NCBI GenBank assembly: GCA_021432635.1
Contig: MU270020.1
Coordinates: 1,071,202 to 1,135,201, forward strand
Source: Thozetella sp. PMI_491
Lineage: Eukaryota > Ascomycota > Sordariomycetes > Chaetosphaeriales > Chaetosphaeriaceae
Direction: 5' to 3'
DNA: 64,000 bases
Shown here: piece after piece, positions 31,613 through 42,262 of the stretch
Numbering within the stretch: the stretch's first letter is position 1
How the letters are laid out: each line of letters begins with the position of its first letter
Translations under genes and position numbers: made by a program
The notes under the pieces: model-generated
Databases searched by the model: none
What the model was told of the DNA's origin: nothing
Seen by the model: only the letters and a program-made list of their open reading frames with translations

Positions 31613-33566
31613 AGATTATTCCTGACATCACAGTCGCAGAGTAGCATGGTAATTCTGTGGACCGTGATTACCATACAAGTGAGCTACAAGTAGTGGATTC
31701 TTAACGTACAGCTAGCTCGTATTATGCCTCCCTTATACCCAAAAGTATAGATCTGTTAGCTTAGGAAACTGTAACTATAAGAAATGATGACGAACAACGT
31801 ATCTCCTCATGGCCACAGATACCGACTTCTTTGTAGGAAGTATTCACAAACCCCATGATAGGTATAATATTCAGGCAGGCATTTGACTTTGCTAGGCGAT
31901 ACTACGTTCCGGTTCGTTATTCAAAACCGATGTGATCGCGAGAGGCGCTTTCCATGGGCCAAATGTCAAAGGATACAGAGAGATCGTGCTAGACAGACTT
32001 TAGGTTACACTCTCATGTACCTTTCTTCAAGACAAGTCCTTTAGCTGGGCTCGTCACACCTGACCCCGCGGGTGCGCATCCGAGTACCACAGGCCCCATG
32101 ACAAGATCTGGCCACGAGGTAGCTGAAGTTCAAACCCTTTGATAAAGCTAGATTTGGAGATTATATATGCATGGCCATTCTTCATGACCTGTTCCCTTGA
32201 TTGAAGCTCGGTTTTGTCGATCCAGCGCTTTGACGTTCCCTAGCCGACTTTTGATCCCAAGCGAGGAGCTAAAGCCTAGCATCTAGGCAGTCTATTCATT
32301 TCCCTTAGCTCCCAACTGGTTGAAAGTAATAAACGGAACTCGGATATCCCGGATACAATTTACTACGGTGCTATGGACAGGCGAAGTCACTTATCTCGGT
32401 CGTCACCTACCCGGTAACTCTGCCACAGTCGAAAAACCCGAACCTCAGCGATGCCTGTACACCATAAAGTGTGGATTATCCGATGAATTTATACATATAC
32501 CTATTATGGTTTTGTTCTCTTTCTCAAGCTGACTCAGAACAGAATTTGGGAGTGAAGCAACTTCTCTGGAGTTCGTCCATGAGCACATGAACTGGGACTT
32601 CAACATCCAGGCTCTCGCCGCAGCCATTGACTTCAAACCCCGACACGTACTAATAATGCATGCCGAAAGGCGGCCTCACGTTCTTTACTGGACCTTATTT
32701 ATTCTAGCTACACCAGAATTTGAAGATATGTTAATCCGGCTTATGAACACCCATGAATGGGCATCGACTGCCCGAGCAATACTGGAGCGATTTCTTGATG
32801 CGTCCCTGGAGAAAACCTTCTCTGGTTCTCGGGGAAGAACGGTGTTGGCCACTCAAGGTAAAGAGAACCACTGGGACCTGCGACCGTTTACTCGGATGCA
32901 CGGCTGTGGTTGGGCCCAGCTAGTACTCAGGCACTCGAGGCACTAAAGCCAGCTGACTACATGCAAGTGGCGTGTGAGCCAAGCTACTCCGTATTGTGTC
33001 TGATCGAATTAACTCTAAGAGCCACCCCACTGTATGCAGGCTAGTCGGCTATGTGAGCTAGTTACCCAAGGCCTGCGTAGGCCCGATCACTATTCGGGAC
33101 TCTAGCGTTTGATGTGCTATCCCAGTGGAATATTTCCGCACTTTGGTGGCGACGTGGGAAGGGGTGGACTTATCAATGGATGCCAGGGGTATTGCCTTCT
33201 TATCACCCCCAACCCTGCATATCTAGTGCTTCACCTTTTAGGTAGGTGTTCTCACGAACGAGAGGGGACGCAGGGTCGGCACACTATGCCCAGAATTGGG
33301 GTTCCAATGCAGATGCTGCTAGAAGTGAACTACCTGGGACAGCATCTCCGAGAAAGGGAGCCACCTATCTCCCGGTAGTTGCCCATGGCCGCCCCACACA
33401 TCCACCGGCTTTCTACTTTAGGTACTTTAGTCCTCCACCACCGCCGCCTACGAGACGACTGATCTCTGTACTGAGCTGTTCATCTCACGTGCCCAAATTG
33501 TCCAGCGATTGCGACGAGCAATAACCAAGACAGAAAGGCGGGACCGACATGAAGGAAGCAAACACA
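31613..33566. other. Intergenic, with one unexplained ORF at 32587-32946
   Basis: Most of this 2 kb is empty. An ORF of 119 codons at 32587-32946 (+), open upstream to about 32533, reads smoothly and has helical, leucine-rich content with a pattern a little like degenerate ankyrin-type repeats. I cannot assign it and it lacks a convincing start; it may be a gene remnant. The rest shows nothing. Confidence 0.35.
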
Positions 33567-35245
33567 ATGTCTCAAGCTTATATGTGGGTTGGGGGCAAGG
33601 AGCAAGTGGGAAGAGGGAACCCGTAAGTGGCACATACCTTCGTTCGCTCAATATCGATGCAGAAGACTTACGAAGATTGGCAGAAGCCCGGTGGTAGATC
33701 CTGCGTCCGGGGAAGTCATTGCACTGTAGGTAACCTGCAGTGGGAAACACCCATTTATGCTTCATCTAACGTCAAGCTAACGGGACCCGAAGATGCCATA
33801 CAGCATCCCCCGAAGATGTCGACTCCGCAGTTACGGCTGCCCATGCAGCATACGAATCCGGAGCATGGTCGCGTGCCCCTCGACACCACCGTGCTGACGT
33901 TCTCGATACCTGTGCCACGCTCCTCTCTGCAGCTCTGCCCGGGCTCATTGCCCTTGAAGTCAAGCAAACAGGTCGCCCGATTCGCGAGATAAAGCTGCAG
34001 ATGCCGTCTATTGTCAAGTGGTTCAAGTACTATGCCTCTCTCCTCCGAGCAGAGGACCGATCAGTCTTGACAACCAGTGGGATGGTCCATAACTTCATCG
34101 CTCGCGTGCCCTTGGGGGTCGTCGTGCAGATCACATCGTTTAACCATCCCCTTCTCACTGCCGTAAAGAAGCTAGCGCCGGCCCTTGCGGCTGGGAATAG
34201 CGTCATCGTCAAGCCAAGCGAACTCACACCTCTGACAACCCTCCTCCTCGGCAAGATCCTACGCGAAGCTGGAATTCCCGACGATGTATTTAGCGTCTTG
34301 CCTGGTCCGGGAAACTGCACTGGCACGGCGCTTGTCGAACATCCCTTGGTGAAGAAGGTGGACCTGACCGGAGGAACAGCGGCTGGGAAGGCTATCGGGA
34401 CAATGGCTGCCGGGAATCTGCTGAGATTTACGGCTGAGCTTGGTGGAAAGGCTCCTCTCATCGTCTTCGAAGATGCTCAGGTCGACATTGCCGTCAATGG
34501 TATCGCCTCCGATCGCTTCATCGCGAGCGGCCAGACATGTGTCGCAAGCGCGAGGATTATTGTCCACAACAGCATTCTCGACACAGTGCTGAAGAAGTTG
34601 ACGGCAAAGCTCGAGTCCATCGTACGCCACGTGGGAGTGCCGAGCAATCCAGAATGCGCTATGGGGCCAATCATCTCAGCAAAGCACCTACGGAAAGTCG
34701 AAGAGCTAGTCGATGGCGCTGTGGCCGGAGACCTCGCAACGGTAGCGGCTGGTGCTCGGCGCATGCAGGGCATAAGTCCCTTGGACGGATTCGACTTGTC
34801 CAAGGGTTCTTTCTACGAGCCCACGCTGCTCGTGTCCGCGGCAGGGCAGAGCATTGCCAAGTCCCGGATCTGGCGCGAAGAAACCTTTGGGCCGGTGATC
34901 GTGCTGGTTGGATTCGATACAGAAGCCGAGGCAGTGGGGCTGGCGAACGACAGTGTGTTTGGACTAGGCGCAGCAATTTGGACACAGGACCTACGGCGAG
35001 CATTTCGAGTTTCGGAGCAGGTCCAAACGGGGATTACGTGGGTCAACACCCACCACCGAAACGACCCCTCCAGCCCCTGGGGAGGCGCCAAGAGCACGGC
35101 GGGCGTCGGGAACGACATTGGCAACGACGCGTACCATGCATATTCCACGACCAAAAGCATAATTATGAACTTTGCGCCCGACGACGAGCCATCAGCTACG
35201 GACGATTGGTTCGGAGAGGGCGTGAATAATGTTCGATACGGCTGA
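33567..35245 (+). CDS. Aldehyde dehydrogenase (NAD(P)+), 3 exons
   Basis: Exons 33567-33622, 33684-33725 and 33793-35245 join into 516 residues. The first two exons are small (56 and 42 nt) and code for the N-terminal strand and the NPSPVVDPASGEVIAL segment standard for ALDHs. Catalytic residues are in place: Glu248 in ELGGK and Cys282 in GQTCVA, 34 residues apart as expected, plus the EETFGPV segment and the C-terminal VNTHHRNDPSSPWGG. The enzyme oxidises an aldehyde to the acid in the cytosol. For intron 2, only the acceptor after cgaag at 33792 keeps the frame (giving ALCHTASPEDVD), although it is a weak site. The gene precedes a 2OG-Fe(II) oxygenase and a Zn2Cys6 regulator on the same strand. 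The three could form a small catabolic or biosynthetic module; the substrate is unknown. Confidence 0.92.
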
Positions 35246-36291
35246 AGGGAAAACGACCGCGGACGGGGTACGCAACTCCCATGGCGCTGGGCCTTTGCCT
35301 GGTCTGCAACCCGCCGAGATCTGAAGCTTCTTGCACCGGTCGGCTGCATCTCAGTGCCGAGGCCAGGTCGGATTACCGCACTTTTCATGTGCTTTGCGCG
35401 GACGATTTGGGATGTATGTCCGGGCTTGTTGGGCCTGGACCCATTCTGAGAAGTACGCCGTGTGCAGGGGAAAGTTTGGGCCAACATTTGATTGGATATC
35501 GTGTTTGCCTGTCCAGTCGGCTTTGGGCACGGGAGCACCCCACGTTGGCTTGTGGGCTAGCATATTCGCGGGGCATGCAGCTCCAGCCCCATACCCACAT
35601 GCACTGGAGGTTGGGATGCGAGCTAGCAGGTTGACTTAAGGTACTGTACAGTACCTGCTTGATCTGGGAAGATCCGGCTGGGCTGGGATGGTCCACCAGC
35701 TTCCCCGCAATCTCAGGTGAGTTTATCGTATTTGGCGAACCAATAGCCATGCTGGCCACCCATCCCAGTGTCCCAGGGATGCTTCGACAAAGGGTGGTAA
35801 CGAGCTGTCGAAGGTCTAGTAGAGCAAAACAGAAGAGAGCTTTCGGGCGCCTTAGTTACCTTCCTTCCCTTTGCTGTCCTAGTCTAGGTGCAGTAGTAAA
35901 TCGACATACTATTGGATGGCAAAGTACGACGGCCACTCGTCGCAAAGCGTTCATATATCCACAAGGGCGTGTAAATAGAAGAACACCTGCCCAGATGCTG
36001 TAGCCCCTTGCCATTACAGGCGTCAGGCATCTTGGGTACCGGCAGGATAATCGGCAACCATCTAACGCTAACAGAATTCACCATCCTAGTGGTTCGACTT
36101 CCTCGTATCTGCTTAGCGATGACACGGGAGTTGTTTACGTACGTGATAGTTGCCCCGTTAATAGTAGAAACAGGTGTGAGACTCTATATAGCTTTATATC
36201 CCTCATACTTCCACAGTCCTTGCGCCTAGAACAACTTGGAACTGAATAGTGTACACTTTGATTCTGCCGTCCACTCCGTCTTATTCTAGCC
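35246..36291. other. Intergenic, no gene seen
   Basis: About 1 kb between ALDH and the 2OG oxygenase gene. Overlapping ORFs of up to 124 codons on both strands have no recognisable content. Confidence 0.45.
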
Positions 36292-37533
36292 ATGGCCATC
36301 AGCTCCGCTCCAGTAGCGAAGCCAGTCACGGTGTCCTTGGAGGAACTCAAGACTGGTAAATGTGACCGTGTCTCCGTGCCACCTCGGACTGTAAGCTGAT
36401 CAGAACATCGCTAGGCCAGGTGTCTTTCGAGAAATTACAGAACGCCTTTGGGCCTGATTCACTGGGCATTCTCATTGTCAAGGATCTTCCTTCCGAATAT
36501 GTTCAACTGAGGCTACAGACGTTATCGTACGCGTCATACCTCGCCAACTTGCCCGAGTCAGAATTGGGTAAGGCGCGAACGACTATTCCATTTGCAATGC
36601 GAAAAGACATGCCGCTAACTGATCCTATCTCAAAAAGCCAAACTCGAGAACGCGGCTGCCAAGTTCCTCACGGGGTGGTCCTTGGGCAAAGAACAACTAA
36701 AGGACGGACAGATCGACACATGCAAAGGCTCCTACTATGCCAACTGTGCGTTCTATGTAAACCCATCACTCCAGAGCGCCGAACCTACCGCCGAATTCAC
36801 CGTTGAAAACTTCCCCGAGTATCTCGCGCCCAACGTATGGCCCGGCGAGACAATCCTCCCGGGATTCCGGTCTAGCCTGGAAAGCCTCAGCCGCCTCCTC
36901 ATCGACACAGCTGTCCTTGTTGCCCGTGCATGCGACAGGTTTGCCGAGACGGAGATTACAGGCTATCCCAAGGGCCACCTCGAGCACGTCGTAAGCACCA
37001 GCACCACCACTAAGGCAAGGCTGTTGCACTACTACCCATTGCCAGAGACGGGCGAACCGCCAGCCGACGGAGGAGACGATGACCGGTGGTGTGCGACTCA
37101 CTTAGACCACGGATGTCTCACCGCCCTGACGTCGGCCATGTTTGTCTCCGAAGACCAGACGTCCGCCCAAATCCCAGAGCGACCGGCCGGAGAAAAGACG
37201 CTGTCACCTCTAGCTGAACTCCCGGCTAGCCCCGACCCGGAAGCGGGACTGTTCATCAAGTCTCGCTCCGGCCAAGTGGTCCATGTCAAGATCCCCAAGG
37301 ACTGCATCGGCTTCCAGACGGGCGAGGCGCTAGAGAAGATCACAAAGGGCCAGTTTAAGGCGGTGCCGCATTTTGTTCGTGGGTTACGTCAAGGAGCAGG
37401 CCGGGGAAACATCGCCAGGAACACGCTGGCGGTTTTTACACAGCCCAATCTGGGAGAGGAGGTTGATACAGATCAGCACATCACATTTGGCGAGTTCTCG
37501 CGGGGGGTCGTGCAGAAGAACACGGTTCTGTAG
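36292..37533 (+). CDS. 2-oxoglutarate/Fe(II)-dependent oxygenase (isopenicillin-N-synthase-like fold)
   Basis: Exons 36292-36355, 36415-36567 and 36638-37533 join into 370 residues. The start SLEELKTGQVSFEKLQNAFG and the following GILIVKDLP are the N-terminal hallmarks of the DIOX_N region in fungal members. The iron site reads H227-x-D229 in THLDHG, with the distal His about 317 in VPHFVRG. An Arg that binds 2OG is expected about ten residues later, where ARNTLAVF fits the usual R-x-S/T strand. The enzyme would hydroxylate or desaturate a small molecule in the cytosol. A hydrophilic insert (about 245-275, rich in Ser, Pro and Glu) sits after the HxD motif. It is the middle gene of an ALDH/oxygenase/regulator trio on one strand. 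The substrate is unknown. Confidence 0.88.
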
Positions 37534-38137
37534 CCCGCTGGTCAGCTGCAAAGTAACCCACACCGCATCTCCTCCTCCACACCATTGCCCCACTTTGCAA
37601 CACCCCCTTTGGCTCTCTTCTCTCCTCTTTCTGTAGTTTGTACGATGGATTTGGACATTTTCATCCTCAGAGAGCACGCTTATCTTGTCCAGATAGTAGA
37701 GATCTGGCGCCATGCTTGGCAGCGTCTTTCCTCAGGGGTGCCCCCTTCCCCTTCCCCTCTTATCTCATCTTATCTGGGGTCGACCTATGCAGTCGGACAG
37801 AACCAAGACCCAATGCCGGCCCCGTCTTTCAATCTACTAGACTATGATTGGCTCCTTAGTTACGACGTTGTCCGTGGCCAATCAGAGCTGCCCCTTCGGC
37901 CAACCTTGTGATGGCGCACTCCCCCCATCTTGAAACTCCACTCCGAATGAAGCAGGAGTCTAGCTCTCGCTGTTGAGCTCCCCAACACTTCTCCATTTCC
38001 TTTTAGCATTGCGGACGTATGACACCGCAACACGCCGCAATCGTTCGATTCGCGACGCAAACTGGCCATAGCTCTGCCAGCCCGCACGTGGCTTCCACGC
38101 AAGCAACGGGACAAGCCGTCATCTCCGTTGCATTTGC
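37534..38137. other. Intergenic, promoter of a Zn2Cys6 gene
   Basis: No gene is seen; the stretch is pyrimidine-rich, with several CCCCTTCC-type runs. Confidence 0.4.
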
Positions 38138-39994
38138 ATGCTCGCTTCCGCGTGCGCGGCCCCGGCCTCGGCCTCGGCCGGGTCACAATCGGCGCGAAAA
38201 ATGGGGCCGAAAGAAGCACCGCCGCTACCGACATCATACAATCCGATCCTACCACGGCCCGACAACATGCCCATCGTCCTAGCTCTCGGTACCCACGTCC
38301 GCGAAGGTTCTACAGAAAAGAGGAAACGCAACGGCACGCCCAAGGTGCGGACAGGGTGCGCGACGTGCAAGATCCGCCACCTCAAATGCGACGAGCAGAA
38401 GCCCTCTTGCCTGCGCTGCGAGAGCTTCAACCTGGTCTGCCAAGGCTACCCAGAACTAACTGCGCGGCGCCGGAGAGCTCGCCCGAAACGCGTCGAGTTC
38501 ACCGCACCGCGCCCGCTGGTGCCCAGAGACAGGCCCGCCCTGGCACCGGCTGAATCGCCATCCCCTTCGCCCACCTCCCCTCCCTGCCTCGCGGTTTCCA
38601 TATGCCGGAGTCCACCTAGCATGCCCAAGCTCGCCGTTGGGGATGGCGTCTACTTTGACTACTTCCGCCGCCAGGTGGTCAACAATGTAGCCGGGCTCCA
38701 TACCACCAACATTTGGTCGCGCCTAGTCGCCGGGGAGGGCTTGGAGGACGACTGCATCCACCACTCGGTGCTGGCGATTGGGGCCTTCATGCGTTCGACG
38801 GCGCAGGCATCCAACGAACAGCACCACCAAGTCGCGCTGCAGCATCACATCACCGCCGTCACCTCGTTTCGACAGCGCATCCAGTTCATGGCAGCATCTT
38901 CCCCGGCCGCGGTAGTCATGACCACGCTGCTGCTTGCTGTGTTCGAGCTATTGCAGGGAAAGCTAGACGCCGCTAGCTCCATGGTAAACTCGGCCATCGC
39001 CCTGCTCGGCGACTTCAGTACACCGGCCCAAGGCGAGGGTGCTGTCGTTGCGCGGAGACTGTCGAGCCGCGAGCTGCATGACATTGACTGGGTTCTCCCC
39101 AGCATATCGGTCATGGACCGCCTATCTCATGTCGCTCGGCAACCTCGCTGCGGCATGCATCTCTCCCAGATAGAGGCCGAATTTCGCCCTCCCAGGCCCG
39201 GGCGGGACTCGGTGTCGGAGCTGTTTACTAGGTGGGGCCGCTTCTTCACCACCTCAATCCTGTTCCTCCAGCAATCCACCTTTTGTGGACCGAAGGCCGT
39301 GTCGGAACAAGAGCTGCTTGAGTCTCGCCCTCAGCAAGAGGCGTTGCTCTCCCGTCTGCAGAAATGGAAAGCTGTCTTGGTGGAGTACGCTTGCAGCCCA
39401 CATATCGACACGACCAGCCAGAACGCCTTGCGTCTTGCCCGTGTCCACTGGATGCTGCTCTACATTACCGTGAGCTGCTGTCTCGACCCGACCCATGTGA
39501 TATATGATTCGTTTGAAGACGAGTTTCTTGTGCTGAGCCTCGAGTGCGTGGATCTGGTGCGAGATGGATGGTCCCACAACCCACCAACCTCGGTCTTGCT
39601 CGGCGAGGGGCTCATCCTCCCTCTGTCCACTGTAGTCCGCCTATGCAGGAACCATGACATCCGCATGAAGGCTGCCGAGGCCCTTGCGAGTCTGCCTTCG
39701 TCCATTGTCGCCTGGGATATCCAGAATCTCCTGGACGGTTTGCTCGGGGTTGTGTTTTTGGAGGAGCTTGGCCGGAACGATGCCGGCTTTGTGCCGCCGG
39801 AGTCAAGATGGTGTTATTTCGAAGACGAGCAGAGTACTTTAGGTGGCAACCAGGACAAGGTCTTCCAAAACCTGATATCCGATGAGACAAACGCTCCTAT
39901 CCGCAAGACATTGAGCCCGGACCTGGACCTGCGGGCTGAAATATGCAAGGTGGCTGGTTGCACAAAGGATCACAGTGATTTTGACGAAGGCTAA
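38138..39994 (+). CDS. Zn2Cys6 transcription factor
   Basis: A single exon of up to 618 codons. The binuclear cluster C-x2-C-x6-C-x6-C-x2-C-x6-C (GCATCKIRHLKCDEQKPSC onward) is preceded by a basic KRKRNGTPKVRTG stretch. A proline-rich linker follows, then the helical fungal-specific domain starting at YFDYFRRQVVNN, common to regulators near metabolic genes. In-frame ATGs exist at 38138, 38201 and 38267. The last gives 575 residues, begins shortly before the zinc cluster, and may be the real start; the longer form has a low-complexity Ala-rich N-terminus. It follows the 2OG oxygenase gene on the same strand and could control the ALDH and oxygenase genes. The target is inferred from position only. 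Confidence 0.88.
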   Translation: MLASACAAPASASAGSQSARKMGPKEAPPLPTSYNPILPRPDNMPIVLALGTHVREGSTEKRKRNGTPKVRTGCATCKIRHLKCDEQKPSCLRCESFNLVCQGYPELTARRRRARPKRVEFTAPRPLVPRDRPALAPAESPSPSPTSPPCLAVSICRSPPSMPKLAVGDGVYFDYFRRQVVNNVAGLHTTNIWSRLVAGEGLEDDCIHHSVLAIGAFMRSTAQASNEQHHQVALQHHITAVTSFRQRIQFMAASSPAAVVMTTLLLAVFELLQGKLDAASSMVNSAIALLGDFSTPAQGEGAVVARRLSSRELHDIDWVLPSISVMDRLSHVARQPRCGMHLSQIEAEFRPPRPGRDSVSELFTRWGRFFTTSILFLQQSTFCGPKAVSEQELLESRPQQEALLSRLQKWKAVLVEYACSPHIDTTSQNALRLARVHWMLLYITVSCCLDPTHVIYDSFEDEFLVLSLECVDLVRDGWSHNPPTSVLLGEGLILPLSTVVRLCRNHDIRMKAAEALASLPSSIVAWDIQNLLDGLLGVVFLEELGRNDAGFVPPESRWCYFEDEQSTLGGNQDKVFQNLISDETNAPIRKTLSPDLDLRAEICKVAGCTKDHSDFDEG

Positions 39995-41326
39995 AGGCGA
40001 AAAATATGGGCAACACCACACTTCCTCGCGTAAAAATGGGGATGGCTTCGTTTGGGACTTGACGGGTTTTAGGCTCGGGAGATTTTATTTTTTTCGCTGT
40101 CAGTTAACTTCGGCCTGGGGTGGTGTTTAGGGGGAACTTGCTGGGGGTTAGGAACTAGAACTGGGGATCTGGGGAAGGCTCTTAGGCGTAATACTGAGAT
40201 ATAAGCTGTTGTACATTTAATCGAGTACACAAAGAAAAAAAAAAGTATGAACACTTTGTTACTATAAAACCCCGAAAGATGGATCTCTCAACCATCCAGA
40301 CGCATTCTGAGGATCTTGGCACCCTTTGGTACCCCCCATCGACTCATTAACCTTCATGCTCTCTCCTGCGTCCCCCTTCCCTAGATGTACAGCGATGGCC
40401 CGACACCCGGACTGGAGCAGGACCGGTTGGTACCTCGAGAACTCGCAGACACAATAGGTATACGTAATGCCTACCTTACCTCGAGTAGCTTCCAAGTTAC
40501 TTCTTTGATCGTCCATCGATTGGCTGCCAGCACTAGTTTCTGAGGTGTCCAATGCAGAGCACAAGCCGCCGTGGCAAAATGGTTGGCTGTAAATATCTGC
40601 CCTCGCATCTCAGCCGCCTCAAGTAGCTGAGGATCATATGTGTTAGTTCGGTACATGCGATATTCTGCCATGTGCTAAAATAAGCCTCGGGAGGTGTGCA
40701 TCCTGCAGATTCCCTACGCCTCGGAGATAGAACCGTGCTAGCAGGACTGATCAAAGCAACACACACACACACCCATGAACAGGAGGCTGAAAAAACTGGC
40801 CCCTTTTGCTCTGACAGCCCCGACGTTGGCAGATCATGCCCTGGGTTCTGGATTGAAAACCTCGCCGTTACCGCAGCTATCGCTGTCGACTTCGGCACCA
40901 ACATCAATCACCCTTCCTCGCGTGCTTACATCTTGTTTCGCTTCAGCAGACAATCGGTAGGCTGTTTCTTTGGCACTCTGCAAGTCCTGCTTCCATTGCC
41001 CATGCTACCAGCACCAAGGACACACAGGGAACCCTCTCGTCGACCCGTTAGGGGCCAAACGCACCTCGATTCTTCAGAGTTTCCAATGACCTATTTCTGC
41101 CTATGCTTCGACCTGTCAAACAACCCCGGGGCAAGAGAGTGATTTAAAGCCGTGTAAATCGATAATATGGCAACTTCAATAAATATAGAACGTCTATATG
41201 AGGGCTCCCTGCCTAGGACAGACAAAGAGTTTCCTGATCTTACGCCTGTGCACTTTCTTGGCCTGTAGTAGCTTTGAGAAAGTATCCCCATCTAATATTT
41301 ACTTTCTCGCCGTTGTAATTTCAGAC
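39995..41326. other. Intergenic with a short (AC)n microsatellite
   Basis: No convincing gene. A CA/AC dinucleotide tract of about 14 nt lies near 40760 and an A tract near 40231. ORFs over 100 codons on both strands run through the microsatellite and look like chance. Confidence 0.45.
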
Positions 41327-42262
41327 TCAACAGGTATCTCTCCACACGGGACGTATTGGCAGGAGCGACAACTGATCTTGCCGGAGTGAGTCAAGCTTGT
41401 GCCGGATTTCCTCTTGGCGCTGGCATTTCTCTTGTAATTGGTAGAATTTGCGCTGTAACTTCTGTACCAACACCAGCCGCTGCCGGAGACTCTCGACTTG
41501 TGCCATTAAGCAAGGGAGGATAGTCTCCTGTAGGAAGTCTGCGGGACCCTCAAGCTTGTCTTCGAGACGTTCCGGGGAGGACGCCACATTGGGGCCGCCG
41601 TCAAGGAGTAGGCCTTCTTGAAGCTTCTGAAAATGCGAACCACACACAGGGTCTTGCAGTTGGGGCATGAGTCGAAGCTGCTTCTCAATGTACGCGGCTT
41701 CTGATGTTTTGGCCATGATGAACCGCTCCAATCCAGCAGTATCGCGAAAGACGCGTCCTGACCCACTTTTGCGACCTACCTAGCACTGCTGTACCACCCG
41801 AGAAATAGCGGTAACTGTCTCCTGGCCCAACGTTCCTCTGCCACGCGCGTACGCCGGCCACGACTGGTTCTCGACGAATAGCTGGGCCCATTCATGATTC
41901 TTGAGAAAGAAGATCATACTCCGCTCGGACGAGCTAGGGCGATGACATCTGTCGACGTCGCCGGAAGTCTCCGCCGGCTGTGAACCTGTGCTGAAGCTGG
42001 CGGCGGTATCTTTTGAGGTTTCAGGTGCCTGGTTCGCTTCTCGTTTGCTCGCCCGCTTCATGCTGCGTCTGGCGCGCTGTTTCTGGCTCGTCTTGGTCAC
42101 GCAGCTCGTCTTGCTGCTACAGTCACCAGGGCTAGGAGCAACGTCATCTGCTGTCGAAAGGTTACCGTCTGCGACGACGGTGGTGTCATCGGGTTGGGGT
42201 GAGCCGGGATCCATGTTAATTTTTGCAGCGACTGGCTCGATTGCAGCGCTCCTCGTAGGCAT
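41327..42262 (-). CDS. Coiled-coil protein of unknown function, interrupted by an in-frame amber codon
   Basis: The minus-strand frame runs from ATG at 42262 to TGA at 41327 and is broken only by TAG at 41780-41782. Both halves lie in the same frame and read as one protein of about 310 residues: a Ser/Lys/Arg-rich N-terminus with basic patches, a compact middle (FFLKNHEWAQLFVENQSWP, TVTAISRVV), and a helical C-terminus with heptads (VESLRQRLVLVQKLQRKF). The sequence after the stop (GRVFRDTAGLERFIMAKTSE) looks conserved rather than random. I tested introns that would remove the TAG and found none of normal size that keeps the frame. A recent nonsense mutation, stop read-through or a sequencing error could explain it. 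I do not recognise the family. If only the first half is made, it has 160 residues. Confidence 0.55.

Noticed and set aside
40533-40907. 124-codon ORF on - through a CA microsatellite
   Set aside because: It encodes a low-complexity VCVCV run, shares space with open + frames, and has no likeness to known proteins.
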